Assembly: GCA_047602905.1 (NCBI GenBank)
Contig: JBLKOP010000011.1
Coordinates: 1-45,597 of the forward strand
Length of the DNA: 45,597 nucleotides
From: SKIA01 sp047602905
Lineage (GTDB): Archaea > Nanobdellota > Nanobdellia > Woesearchaeales > SKIA01
Direction of reading: 5' to 3'
The notes under the pieces are model-generated. The model was given only the letters and a program-made list of their open reading frames with translations. It was not told the origin of the DNA and did not search any database. Numbering within the stretch: the stretch's first letter is position 1; each line of letters opens with the position of its first letter. The position numbers and the translations under genes were made by a program. This document shows, piece by piece, positions 17,817-25,665 of this stretch.

Positions 17817-17820
17817 ATAA

Positions 17821-18789
17821 ATGGTAATAGAAGTAAAGGATTTGTGCAGAAGTTTTCGTGTACCAAAAAGAAAACAAGGACTCAAAGAAGCAATCAAAAG
17901 CCTCTTTAAGCGAGAGTTCGTAACAAAACAAGCAGTAAAAGACGTAACGTTTCGCATACGAGAAGGAGAAATCGTTGGGTTACTTGGACCAAACGGAGCA
18001 GGAAAGAGTACCGCTATTAAGATGATGACAGGGATTTTGTCTGTTAGCAGTGGAGAAATAACTGCTTTAGGTATGAATCCGTTTACGCAAAGAAAAGAAT
18101 ACGTAAAAAATATTGGTGCGTTGTTTGGACAAAAAAGTCAGCTGTGGTGGGATATACCAGCACTAGATAGTTATGAACTCTCAAAAACCCTTTACGACAT
18201 ACCAGAAGAAGAGTTTATTACTCGAAGAGACGATCTCATAGCTCGTCTTGGTGTTGAAGAAGAAGTTCAGCGACCTGTTCGTAACTTAAGTCTTGGTGAG
18301 CGCATGAAGTGCGAGTTTGTCATGGCAGTACTGCACAGACCAAAAATCTTGTTCTTAGATGAACCAACAATAGGTCTTGATGTGTTTGCAAAAGAGCAGA
18401 TACGAGAGTTTATCAAATATATTAATAACGAGTTTAACACAACCATCATCTTAACAACTCACGATATGGATGATATCGAGCACTTAGCGCGACGAGTGAT
18501 TGTAATCAACCACGGAGAAAAAGTGTTTGACGACACACTAACAGCTCTTAGAAGCATCGCAGGAGCAAAGAAAAGAATACGCGTAGTAACACAAAAACAA
18601 CTTCCTAAACTAGACAAAGCAGGAATACACCAAGTACAACGAATAAGCGAGTACGAAGCAACACTCAACCTAGATGCGAGTGAGATGAGCATACAATCGT
18701 TTGTTGAGCACGTAACAACAAACAACACGATAATAGACTTAGAAGTAACCAGCCCCACAGTAGAAGAAATCATTAAGGTACTGTACTAA
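17821..18789 (+). CDS. ABC transporter ATP-binding protein (COG4586-like)
   Basis: 322 aa. Walker A GPNGAGKST, Q-loop in FGQKSQLWWDIP, signature LSLGERMK, Walker B ILFLDEPTIGLD and switch His in TTHDMDD are all present. The N-terminal KEAIKSLFKREFVTKQAV insertion before the Walker A is typical of the COG4586 group. It energises the two ABC-2 permeases upstream. Shine-Dalgarno GGAGG at 17810-17814. The final 4 nt overlap the convergent exonuclease gene. Confidence 0.93.
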   Translation: MVIEVKDLCRSFRVPKRKQGLKEAIKSLFKREFVTKQAVKDVTFRIREGEIVGLLGPNGAGKSTAIKMMTGILSVSSGEITALGMNPFTQRKEYVKNIGALFGQKSQLWWDIPALDSYELSKTLYDIPEEEFITRRDDLIARLGVEEEVQRPVRNLSLGERMKCEFVMAVLHRPKILFLDEPTIGLDVFAKEQIREFIKYINNEFNTTIILTTHDMDDIEHLARRVIVINHGEKVFDDTLTALRSIAGAKKRIRVVTQKQLPKLDKAGIHQVQRISEYEATLNLDASEMSIQSFVEHVTTNNTIIDLEVTSPTVEEIIKVLY

Positions 18790-19358
18790 AGATACTTGCG
18801 TTTTCTTAATTCAAAAAAGCACTTAGCAGTTATTTGTACGTCAACAAGCGCGTTGTGAGCTCCTTGAAAAGATTTCTTGAATAAGAACTCATGCAGCTCC
18901 TCCAAACGAGGCCACTTATACCCGTACGGGCTGGGAAGCTTACACACAGCAGTAGTGCTTTTCATCGTGCACAAACAATCACAAGAAGTAGTAAGTAACG
19001 GCTCGTACTGGTTTCGTAATAACTCAGCATCAAGGACTTTACTATCAAAATCTGCGTTGTGAGCAATAAATAGTTTTGCGTCTTGTGCGTAACTAAGAAA
19101 CTCCTCGATAACATCCAAGAGCAATAATCCCTTCTCGAGTGCTTCTTCGTGAGTAATTCCGTGAATAGCAGTTGCTTCTTTAGGGATTATGAACCCTTCC
19201 GGCTTAACGATACGATTTGTTTCTTGAAGAAGAACGCCCTGCTCATCATAGAGTTGGTACGCTAATTGCACTACGCGAGGCCAGTTACTCGTATCCGTTA
19301 CAGGTGCTTTGTAGTTGAGTGGTAGGCCACTGGTTTCTACATCAAAAAAGAGATACAT
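18786..19358 (-). CDS. DnaQ-like DEDD 3'-5' exonuclease
   Basis: 190 aa from ATG 19358. Exo I is FFDVETSG (Asp and Glu), Exo II HNADFDSKVLDAELL and Exo III HNALVDVQITAKCFFEL, i.e. the DEDDh set. Three cysteines cluster in TTSCDCLCTM. Such free-standing exonucleases act in DNA repair or RNA/oligonucleotide turnover. TATA-like GCTCATAAAG at 19380-19389 is 26 nt upstream, preceded by a CACTGGACATG element at the same fixed distance seen at three other promoters. Confidence 0.85.
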   Translation of the reverse strand: MYLFFDVETSGLPLNYKAPVTDTSNWPRVVQLAYQLYDEQGVLLQETNRIVKPEGFIIPKEATAIHGITHEEALEKGLLLLDVIEEFLSYAQDAKLFIAHNADFDSKVLDAELLRNQYEPLLTTSCDCLCTMKSTTAVCKLPSPYGYKWPRLEELHEFLFKKSFQGAHNALVDVQITAKCFFELRKRKYL

Positions 19359-19403
19359 AGTATACGCACACAAGTAGTTCTTTATGAGCTTTACGGCTGT
19401 GCA

Positions 19404-19412
19404 TGTCCAGTG
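19404..19412 (-). promoter_or_regulatory. CACTGGACA promoter element (copy b)
   Basis: CACTGGACATGCAC on the minus strand, beginning 28 nt before the centre of the exonuclease TATA box. Same motif and spacing as at 11148, 25429 and 27004. Confidence 0.55.
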
Positions 19413-19459
19413 AACAAAAAAAAGAAGTTTTTAAATAAAGGTGTGTGGTGAATTGGCAG

Positions 19460-19948
19460 ATGAAATACTTAGCTTTACTTGCTGTTTTCTTAGTACTTTT
19501 TGTTGCGTGTGACGCACAAGAAATACAAGAAGAACTAGCAGAACAAGAAGAGACGCAACAACGAGAAGAAGTAATCCTTGAAGACCAGGTAGTATATGAG
19601 GATGAAGAAATAACTATAGAAATAGAAAACGACAGTATTCAAGTAGACGCAGCAGGAGCTGCAGAGCTAGAAGCAGTAACCGCAGACATTACTGACTGGT
19701 GCACTCCGGGAAGCGCGTATGACTTCACAAATGATGAGCGCTTCGCAGAAGCAGAAATAGAAGCAAGCGCTACTATTATTGGAGTAACTACGCATAACGG
19801 CGAGACGGCTTGCGAGTTACTTCACGAGATGGAAACGTACGGAATGACAATTAAGACTCAGTACTTCATCAACGAAGACATCAGCACACTATACTTGTAC
19901 ATCGACGCAGCAGGACACGTTACTGAGTCAGTTGTTCAACTAGCATAG
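19460..19948 (+). CDS. Glu-rich lipoprotein, unknown function
   Basis: 162 aa. Signal peptide MKYLALLAVFLVLFVAC with lipobox Cys17, then a strongly acidic linker (about 20-60) and a C-terminal domain (about 75-162) with two cysteines that may pair (TDWCTPGSAYDF and GETACELLHEM). Start 19460 fits the TATA box TTTTTAAATA (19428-19437), 28 nt upstream; the in-frame codon at 19445 is less likely. T-runs at 19966-19973 and 19979-19985 form a probable terminator. Confidence 0.75.
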   Translation: MKYLALLAVFLVLFVACDAQEIQEELAEQEETQQREEVILEDQVVYEDEEITIEIENDSIQVDAAGAAELEAVTADITDWCTPGSAYDFTNDERFAEAEIEASATIIGVTTHNGETACELLHEMETYGMTIKTQYFINEDISTLYLYIDAAGHVTESVVQLA

Positions 19949-19963
19949 AAGTAAAAACAGAAA

Positions 19964-19985
19964 TATTTTTTTTACGCCTTTTTTT
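19964..19985 (+). terminator. Poly-T terminator after lipoprotein gene
   Basis: Two runs of eight and seven T residues separated by ACGCC, just 3' of the lipoprotein stop. Archaeal transcription ends at such U-runs without needing a hairpin. Confidence 0.55.
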
Positions 19986-20022
19986 CAACACGTATAAAAA
20001 CAAGTACGTATACAATTGATTT

Positions 20023-21603
20023 GTGATTGAGCCGCGACTCATACCGTACATTAAAGAAAACCAAGCAGGTGGGCATTCTCGAGAAGAAATAACAGAAGCA
20101 CTCACGCAAGCAGGTTATGAAGAAGAAGTAATTACGGCAACGATAAAGCACATAGATGCGTTAGTAAAAAAACAAGAGGATAAGAAGCACTTAGAAATCG
20201 TTGTTGCTAGCTGCGCAGCAGCAATTCTTCTTATCGCACTACTTACTATTCTTTTGTGGCCAACAACACTTAGTGAAGAAGCACTAGAAGAAGGAAGGAT
20301 ATTCACGCTTGCACAGCAAGAAAGCATACGGTTTAGTTTGTTAAACACTAAACACTCCCTCACCCTTGATAGCTATACAGACACTCAAGCAGTCGTTCGT
20401 ATCCAAAGCAATCCGTTATACGTTACTGTCGTGTACGGAGAAGATGCTCGTGTGGACGTAACAGGAGATGACGTGTATGATTTACTTCTGCAAGCAACTC
20501 TTAGTGAGGGAGGAGTTGAGCTTAGTGTTCGTCGAGTGTACGAAGCAGTTTGTTATGAGAACTGGAACTGCACGGAATTTAGTGCTTGTCGAGATGGAAA
20601 CCAGACTCGTGAGTGCACTGACAGAAACGCTTGCGGAACAGAAGAAAACAAGCCAGAAACTACACAAACATGTACTTGTGAGGAGAACTGGCAGTGCACG
20701 GACTTTAGTGCTTGTGAAGCAGGAGTGCAGCAGCGAGTATGCATAGATAGCAACGATTGTGGCAGCGTAGAGAACAGACCTGCAATTACTGCTCAGTGTA
20801 GTTGTGATGAAGACTGGCAATGCACTGCGTGGAGTGCTTGTGTTGATGATACAAAAACACGTACGTGCGCTGATAGAAACGAGTGCGGAACCGAGCATAA
20901 CAAACCAGCAACCGTAATGGACTCTTGTACGTGCGAGGAAGAATGGGTGTGTATTAACACAAGCGCTTGTGTTGACGGAAACCAAACACAAGAATGCGTT
21001 GATAAAAATACTTGCTCAACAGAAATACACAAACCACCAAGCGTAGTGAGTTGTACGTGCGAACCTGAATGGGAGTGTGAAGCGTGGGAGGTGTGTGAGG
21101 GAGAAACACAACAAAGGTACTGCTACGACAGTAACTTGTGCGGAGACTTCTCCACGATACCCACTGAGGAGCGAGCATGCCCGCAAAGCAAGGACTGCGC
21201 TTTTAGTATTCATGAGAGTAGTGACGAGTACGCGTGTCTTGTATCACAAGCAAGTCTTTGTGCAGAAACAACACTTGTACACACAGCACAGACAAGAAGT
21301 AGCTCAGGCTTTAACCAATACAGCACCACAATAAACATTAGCCTAGTATACACAAGTCAAGGATGCTTGTATAGTGATGAGATACTCTCCTCACAACTCA
21401 CGTACACACAGGAGTACATCGAGTACTTGCAACAAGAAGAAGGGATTGCTGAAGAAACTATACAACAATTCATTCAAGACCTTAACGCTACCGCACAAGC
21501 AACAGTTGGACAAACACAGAGTTGTTACGTAGATGAAGAAGAACTTACAGACACACTAACTTTGTTTAGACAAACAGGCTATAACAGAGCAATTATTTGC
21601 TAG
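20023..21603 (+). CDS. Membrane-anchored surface protein with five Cys/Trp (TSP1-like) repeats
   Basis: 526 aa, GTG start 27 nt after the TATA box CGTATAAAAAC (19991-20001). Residues 1-45 form a small helical domain (LIPYIKENQAGGHSREEITE), then one transmembrane helix (about 59-80) and a beta domain (about 90-175). Five tandem repeats of about 42 residues follow (about 177-392). Each has WxCxxxSxC, then xxRxCxDxNxCG and a closing CTC, resembling thrombospondin type 1-like modules common in DPANN secreted proteins. The C-terminal domain (390-526) has further cysteines. The repeats face outside, likely disulfide-linked; adhesion or protein binding is inferred. Confidence 0.8.
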   Translation: MIEPRLIPYIKENQAGGHSREEITEALTQAGYEEEVITATIKHIDALVKKQEDKKHLEIVVASCAAAILLIALLTILLWPTTLSEEALEEGRIFTLAQQESIRFSLLNTKHSLTLDSYTDTQAVVRIQSNPLYVTVVYGEDARVDVTGDDVYDLLLQATLSEGGVELSVRRVYEAVCYENWNCTEFSACRDGNQTRECTDRNACGTEENKPETTQTCTCEENWQCTDFSACEAGVQQRVCIDSNDCGSVENRPAITAQCSCDEDWQCTAWSACVDDTKTRTCADRNECGTEHNKPATVMDSCTCEEEWVCINTSACVDGNQTQECVDKNTCSTEIHKPPSVVSCTCEPEWECEAWEVCEGETQQRYCYDSNLCGDFSTIPTEERACPQSKDCAFSIHESSDEYACLVSQASLCAETTLVHTAQTRSSSGFNQYSTTINISLVYTSQGCLYSDEILSSQLTYTQEYIEYLQQEEGIAEETIQQFIQDLNATAQATVGQTQSCYVDEEELTDTLTLFRQTGYNRAIIC

Positions 21604-21883
21604 GAGAAAAAAGTACTACCACGCACAAACCAAGAATTGCAAGCACAAAAGCACTCCACCCATACAAGAAAATAATGGTTGCTGCTGCGAGAAGAGAAGC
21701 GAGTTTGCGCAGACGAGTAAGTACGAGTAAGCTAAGAAGAAGCAAGCCTATAAAAAAAACTGTTTCTTGAGTTATGGATAACCAAACAAGACTAGCAACT
21801 AAGAATACTCTTGCGCTTAGTAAAGCAGTGTTTCCTCGTGTTTGTAAAGACTCAATACTTCTTGCCCATTCACGCATTCGCAT
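21593..21883 (-). CDS. Small membrane protein, unknown
   Basis: 96 aa from ATG 21883 (another ATG at 21877). Three hydrophobic helices, with basic residues near the N-terminus (MRMREWARSIESLQTRG) and between helices. An ACTTAAG sequence at 21906-21912 is about 26 nt upstream. Its 3' end overlaps the convergent Cys-repeat gene by 11 nt. Family not recognised. Confidence 0.55.
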   Translation of the reverse strand: MRMREWARSIESLQTRGNTALLSARVFLVASLVWLSITQETVFFIGLLLLSLLVLTRLRKLASLLAAATIIFLYGWSAFVLAILGLCVVVLFSPSK

Positions 21884-21976
21884 ACACAACCACTAGAGCT
21901 TATTACTTAAGAAGCTTTGCGAATAGTTGGCGTAATCCAAAAAAGTAGATAAGCGTTACTTTGTATACATAAATAC

Positions 21977-22591
21977 TCATTCTTTTGTTAAGAGGATAAA
22001 ATACTCAAGCACATCACTGCGAGAAAAAAACGCTTCTTCAACAACAAAACCCGCCTCCGTGACTAACTCAAAAAACCATTTACGAGAACAACCCCTCGTA
22101 CCAAGCATCCAAGAATACTTCTGATACGGTTTGTGAGAGAAGAAAAACGGTATACGAGCAGAGAAACAAGCAGGAGAGGAGCCAAGAAGTTTCTCTAACA
22201 ATAAAGAACTCACTTGTACATCCACAAAAAAGTATTTTGCAGGAAGAGAGATAAGAACATACTTTGTCGTTACGTTATACAAAGAATACAATACCTCCCG
22301 CACATCACGTTTAGAGAACAAAGTAAGTATACGAGAACAAATAACTAACGGATACCTCTTAGCTGAGTACGCAGATAACTCACGAACATCAAGAACCGTA
22401 TCTGGTCGCTTAAGCGCATCAACATCAAGTGTAGAAACAGAAATAGACGCGTTTTGTAACAAAGCAGTTACTTCTCCAGAAAAAACCCCTATTTGTAACA
22501 CAGAAGAAACACCAAGTTGTTTAGCTACACGCACTTGATGAGCAAAGCTAGTGTAACGAAGAACTTCTTGCTGAGCAGTACCTAAGGCCAT
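21977..22591 (-). CDS. Class I SAM methyltransferase-like protein
   Basis: 204 aa from ATG 22591 (TATA-like GTTTTAAAGC at 22615-22624). Rossmann-type elements: VSSVLQIGVFSGEVTALL corresponds to motif I with a degenerate glycine pattern, VSTLDVDAL to motif II and YPLVICSRILTLFSKRDV to the motif IV region, followed by YVLISLPAKYF. The degenerate GxGxG-like loop (QIGVFSG) makes SAM binding less certain. Substrate unknown. Confidence 0.6.
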   Translation of the reverse strand: MALGTAQQEVLRYTSFAHQVRVAKQLGVSSVLQIGVFSGEVTALLQNASISVSTLDVDALKRPDTVLDVRELSAYSAKRYPLVICSRILTLFSKRDVREVLYSLYNVTTKYVLISLPAKYFFVDVQVSSLLLEKLLGSSPACFSARIPFFFSHKPYQKYSWMLGTRGCSRKWFFELVTEAGFVVEEAFFSRSDVLEYFILLTKE

Positions 22592-22630
22592 GTACGTACG
22601 TATAAGAAACAAAAGTTTTAAAGCTATCTT

Positions 22631-23317
22631 CTAGCCGCGCTTCTCAAGTAAACGATACGCATCCTCTACGTGCTTATGAGCAACAGCGACCCAGAACGGA
22701 TCTTCATGAACAGACGCTTCAAGATACGCAGATCTCGCTACGTGATACAACGAGGAGGCAAGAGAATAATCTCTTTTCTGAACTGCTTTCTCAAACTCCT
22801 GCAAGCACACCTCAAAACGCCTCTTTGCAGGATCAATAGCTTTTATAGAAGTAATAAACGAGTTTTTAGGCTGGATTTCTTGAGTTGAACTAACAAAATA
22901 GATAGAAAGAACCACTGCTAACACCACAATAAACACTGCAAAAGCAATAAGTGTAGATTCTTCAGGAATAGAAATACTTACTGGTTCTTCAAGAACAGGC
23001 GTTTGTGTTTGAGAAGCGGCGATGATAAACGAAGAAAACCCTTGTGCACGTGCTTGCAGCGTCACTTGATTGGAGGACTTCTCTAGAACAGTTGTTGGTA
23101 AAGCAACCCACTCGCCTCCAACTTCACGATACAACACCACCTCATCTTCTCGTAAATCGTGTTCAACAAGCCAAGAAGTGTTCACAACAAAGTCAAGAGT
23201 CGCGACGCTCACACTGCTTGCTGAGAGCGTAAAGGAGTCATACACAGGACTTGGCATAGCAGCAACGCTACCTAAAAGTACTAAGAAGAGGACTATGCTT
23301 GTTGCTCGTGCAACCAT
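22631..23317 (-). CDS. Exported protein with PGF-pre-PGF-like domain, one TM helix and cytoplasmic tail
   Basis: 228 aa. Signal peptide (about 1-21), a beta domain (about 28-100) whose pattern VVNTSWLVEHDLREDEVVLY, then W-x-ALPT and a GFSSFIIA ending, resembles the PGF-pre-PGF domain of archaeal surface proteins. A transmembrane helix (about 125-147) and a helical C-terminal region (about 160-228) with several Cys, Arg and Glu residues follow. Orientation: beta domain outside, helical bundle inside. TATA box GTTATAAAGG at 23341-23350. Confidence 0.7.
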   Translation of the reverse strand: MVARATSIVLFLVLLGSVAAMPSPVYDSFTLSASSVSVATLDFVVNTSWLVEHDLREDEVVLYREVGGEWVALPTTVLEKSSNQVTLQARAQGFSSFIIAASQTQTPVLEEPVSISIPEESTLIAFAVFIVVLAVVLSIYFVSSTQEIQPKNSFITSIKAIDPAKRRFEVCLQEFEKAVQKRDYSLASSLYHVARSAYLEASVHEDPFWVAVAHKHVEDAYRLLEKRG

Positions 23318-23408
23318 ACCGTGTATAAGCCAAAAAGCTGGTTATAAAGGTTCGTAAAAAATGTTTGTAGGCATAAACCTCTTAAACTCCTTGCTATTTA
23401 CGAAGTAC

Positions 23409-24176
23409 ATGTATCAAAACGTACTGTTTTATGAGTTCACACCCATAAACAACCCAGAATTGTTTCGTGACGAACACCGAATAATCACCAAAGCACTGAA
23501 TTTGCTAGGAAAAATACTTGTTAGCGAGGAAGGAATAAACGGCAACGTATCAGGAACCAAGCACGAAACCAAACAATACATGGAGTTGTTACGTAAACGC
23601 TTTTCTGACATCGAGTTTAAGATAGGAAACACCAAGACACATACCTTTAACAAAATGGTCGTTAAGTACCGACCAGAAATCATTACGTTAGAAGAAGAAG
23701 TAGATATGAGCCAGCGAGGAGAATACGTTACACCAAAAGAACTCAAAGAACTCCTAGACAACAACGAAGACGTCGTGCTTTTAGACGGGCGCAACAAGTA
23801 CGAAGCAGACTTTGGAACGTTTAACAAAGCAATCATTCCTGACATAAACACGTTTAAAGAATTTCCTCGCTTCATACAAGAAAACCTCTCTGAGCTAAAA
23901 GACAAACAAATAGTAACGTTTTGCACAGGAGGAATTCGCTGCGAGAAACTCACTGCGTACATGAAACAACAAGGTTTTGAAAACGTCAAGCAACTACAAG
24001 GAGGAATACTCACGTACGGAGAAGAAATAGGAGGGGAGCACTGGAGAGGAGAATGCTTCGTGTTTGATGAACGACTAGCAGTAGATATGAATAATATAGA
24101 AGCAGTACATGAGAACAGAGAAAACACTGCGTGCGCGAACCCAGCGTATTTTAAGTACAAACTTCAAGAAAGCTAA
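23409..24176 (+). CDS. trhO: tRNA uridine-34 hydroxylase TrhO (YceA/UPF0176)
   Basis: 255 aa from ATG 23409. N-terminal acylphosphatase-like domain (YEFTPINNPELFRDEHRIIT; EEGINGNVSGT), central rhodanese domain with the active-site loop TFCTGGIRCEK, and a short cysteine-containing C-terminus. This is the TrhO family, which hydroxylates U34 of tRNAs in bacteria, so acquisition by lateral transfer is possible. TATA-like CTCTTAAAC at 23379-23387 supports this start rather than an upstream in-frame ATG. Confidence 0.88.
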   Translation: MYQNVLFYEFTPINNPELFRDEHRIITKALNLLGKILVSEEGINGNVSGTKHETKQYMELLRKRFSDIEFKIGNTKTHTFNKMVVKYRPEIITLEEEVDMSQRGEYVTPKELKELLDNNEDVVLLDGRNKYEADFGTFNKAIIPDINTFKEFPRFIQENLSELKDKQIVTFCTGGIRCEKLTAYMKQQGFENVKQLQGGILTYGEEIGGEHWRGECFVFDERLAVDMNNIEAVHENRENTACANPAYFKYKLQES

Positions 24177-24721
24177 GAGATTCTTCGTAAAACATCCACC
24201 CACGTAGATACACGAGGATAATTCGTTTCTGAGCAAGCATTCCACGGACGAGAAAACAAGTACGTTTGTGTTCGAGGACTTTGTTGTTGTACCACGTCTA
24301 AGCGAGCAGAAGACTCATCAAACCAGTACTCAGGCTGGATACTTGCTGCAAGAAGGCTTGCGCTGTGCGTGAAGACAGAATCAGAAGATACCTTGTGCTT
24401 ACTAAAAACGCGCATAACTGCTTCTTGCTCAGAAGAAGGCCTTGCAGAAATAAACCCTACACGGTACTGGCTTTGTAAGTACGCTAAAGACTTTTTTGCG
24501 AAACGAACAAACGGAATTCGTTCATAACCACCAGTATTAGCAAATGATTTCAGGAAATACTCTGCTTCTTGTGAAGAAGAAAGTTTAGGCAAAGAATCAT
24601 AAAAAGGAATAGTCGTTACGTCCTCCCAACGAAAAGAGTCTCTATACACACGATTATACTCATCAACAAGAGCAGGAGTTGTGTCTAAAACAACGTCATC
24701 AATAGCAAACAGTACTTTCAT
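24173..24721 (-). CDS. HAD-like NT5C-type protein lacking the nucleophilic Asp
   Basis: 182 aa. Resembles 5'(3')-deoxyribonucleotidase-type HAD proteins: motif I region LFAIDDVVLDTT, motif II FISARPSSEQE, a FDES loop and the C-terminal LFSRPWNACSETNYPRVSTW. In family members motif I is DxDGVLxDT; here the first Asp, the nucleophile, is Ala, so normal phosphatase chemistry is unlikely. A binding or regulatory role is inferred. TATA-like CTTTATTAG at 24743-24751. The 3' end overlaps trhO by 4 nt. Confidence 0.7.
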   Translation of the reverse strand: MKVLFAIDDVVLDTTPALVDEYNRVYRDSFRWEDVTTIPFYDSLPKLSSSQEAEYFLKSFANTGGYERIPFVRFAKKSLAYLQSQYRVGFISARPSSEQEAVMRVFSKHKVSSDSVFTHSASLLAASIQPEYWFDESSARLDVVQQQSPRTQTYLFSRPWNACSETNYPRVSTWVDVLRRIS

Positions 24722-24798
24722 CTAAACAAAAAATTCCCTTCTCTTTATTAGCTCTTTGAAACAAACACTTAAGAAAGAAAGCAAAATCTCTTAGTACT

Positions 24799-25416
24799 AT
24801 GCTCACCATACACTTCATTCGCCACGCAGAAAGCGAAGGAAACGTACAAAAACACCTCATTGGAGGACAACAAAACCACCTAGACATAACACCAAAAGGA
24901 GAGGAGCAAGCAAAGAAGCTACAGCAATTCCTCCTACAAAAACGACTCGTGCCAAACCATATCATCGTTAGTGAGGCGCTACGCGCACGAAGAACAGCAG
25001 AAATAGCGACTAATCACCTAGACATAAAACACAAGATCGACTCGCGAATAGTTGAGATTAGTAACGGAGAGCTAGAAGGAAAGCCACGAGAAGAATTCTA
25101 TACCCCGGAGCTACTCGCGCAGAAAGAAGAGCAAGGGACTAACTGGAAAGCGCCAGGAGGAGAGAACATACAAGAAGTAACTAGAAGAAGTCAAGAAGCA
25201 CTACAAGAAATACTTGCTCTATACACAGAAGGAGAAGAACAACACGTTTTTTGGTTTGGTCATGGACTGGCGATACGAGCAATAGTCTGGGATGTACTTA
25301 ACGCACCTGAGATGATATTTAGAAGTGATAAACACAACACTGCACGAACAGTACTCGTCTACGATAATAATAGCTGGCATCTAGAGCGCTTTAACGACAC
25401 ACAACACCTTAACTAA
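24799..25416 (+). CDS. Histidine phosphatase superfamily protein (phosphoglycerate mutase-like)
   Basis: 205 aa. The phosphorylated His lies in IHFIRHAESEGN near the N-terminus and the second His in FWFGHGLAIRA. LRARRTAEIA and the acidic residue in EISNGELEGKPREEF fit the family. It could be a cofactor-dependent phosphoglycerate mutase or a phosphatase such as those acting on alpha-ribazole phosphate or nucleotides; the sequence does not decide. ACTTAAG-type TATA element at 24767-24774. Confidence 0.88.
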   Translation: MLTIHFIRHAESEGNVQKHLIGGQQNHLDITPKGEEQAKKLQQFLLQKRLVPNHIIVSEALRARRTAEIATNHLDIKHKIDSRIVEISNGELEGKPREEFYTPELLAQKEEQGTNWKAPGGENIQEVTRRSQEALQEILALYTEGEEQHVFWFGHGLAIRAIVWDVLNAPEMIFRSDKHNTARTVLVYDNNSWHLERFNDTQHLN

Positions 25417-25419
25417 GAG

Positions 25420-25444
25420 CACTGGACACACTGGACATGCACGC
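25420..25444 (+). promoter_or_regulatory. Tandem CACTGGACA promoter element (copy c)
   Basis: CACTGGACA repeated head to tail with 9-bp period, the second copy (25429) reading on as CACTGGACATGCACGC. It begins 28 nt before the centre of the TATA-like CTTTTAAG (25454-25461) of the next gene. Confidence 0.6.
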
Positions 25445-25482
25445 CCACAACGCCTTTTAAGCAAACCACCTATCTACACTGC

Positions 25483-25665
25483 ATGATTAGTTACGAGGAG
25501 CAAGTATACTGGCACACAAACAGCTACGGACAAGCAATACGCCTACCAAGAAAAACTCTTCAGACAGCAGCGATTATTCTGTGCTTACTCACCCCAGCAA
25601 CGAACTGGGCAATACCCCTACTAAACAAACTTATAAAAAAGGACTTCGTATTCCGCTATACGTGA
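25483..25665 (+). CDS. 60-aa protein upstream of and overlapping the PHP gene
   Basis: 60 aa with an amphipathic N-terminus and one hydrophobic stretch (about 27-46). TATA-like CTTTTAAG at 25454-25461 is about 26 nt before the ATG. The stop TGA overlaps a GTG in the PHP frame as GTGA, the same geometry as the ATGA overlaps elsewhere here, so translational coupling is the simplest reading. An alternative is one longer PHP protein made by -1 frameshifting at AAAAAAG (25635-25641) or broken by a single-base indel. Family not recognised. Confidence 0.55.
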   Translation: MISYEEQVYWHTNSYGQAIRLPRKTLQTAAIILCLLTPATNWAIPLLNKLIKKDFVFRYT

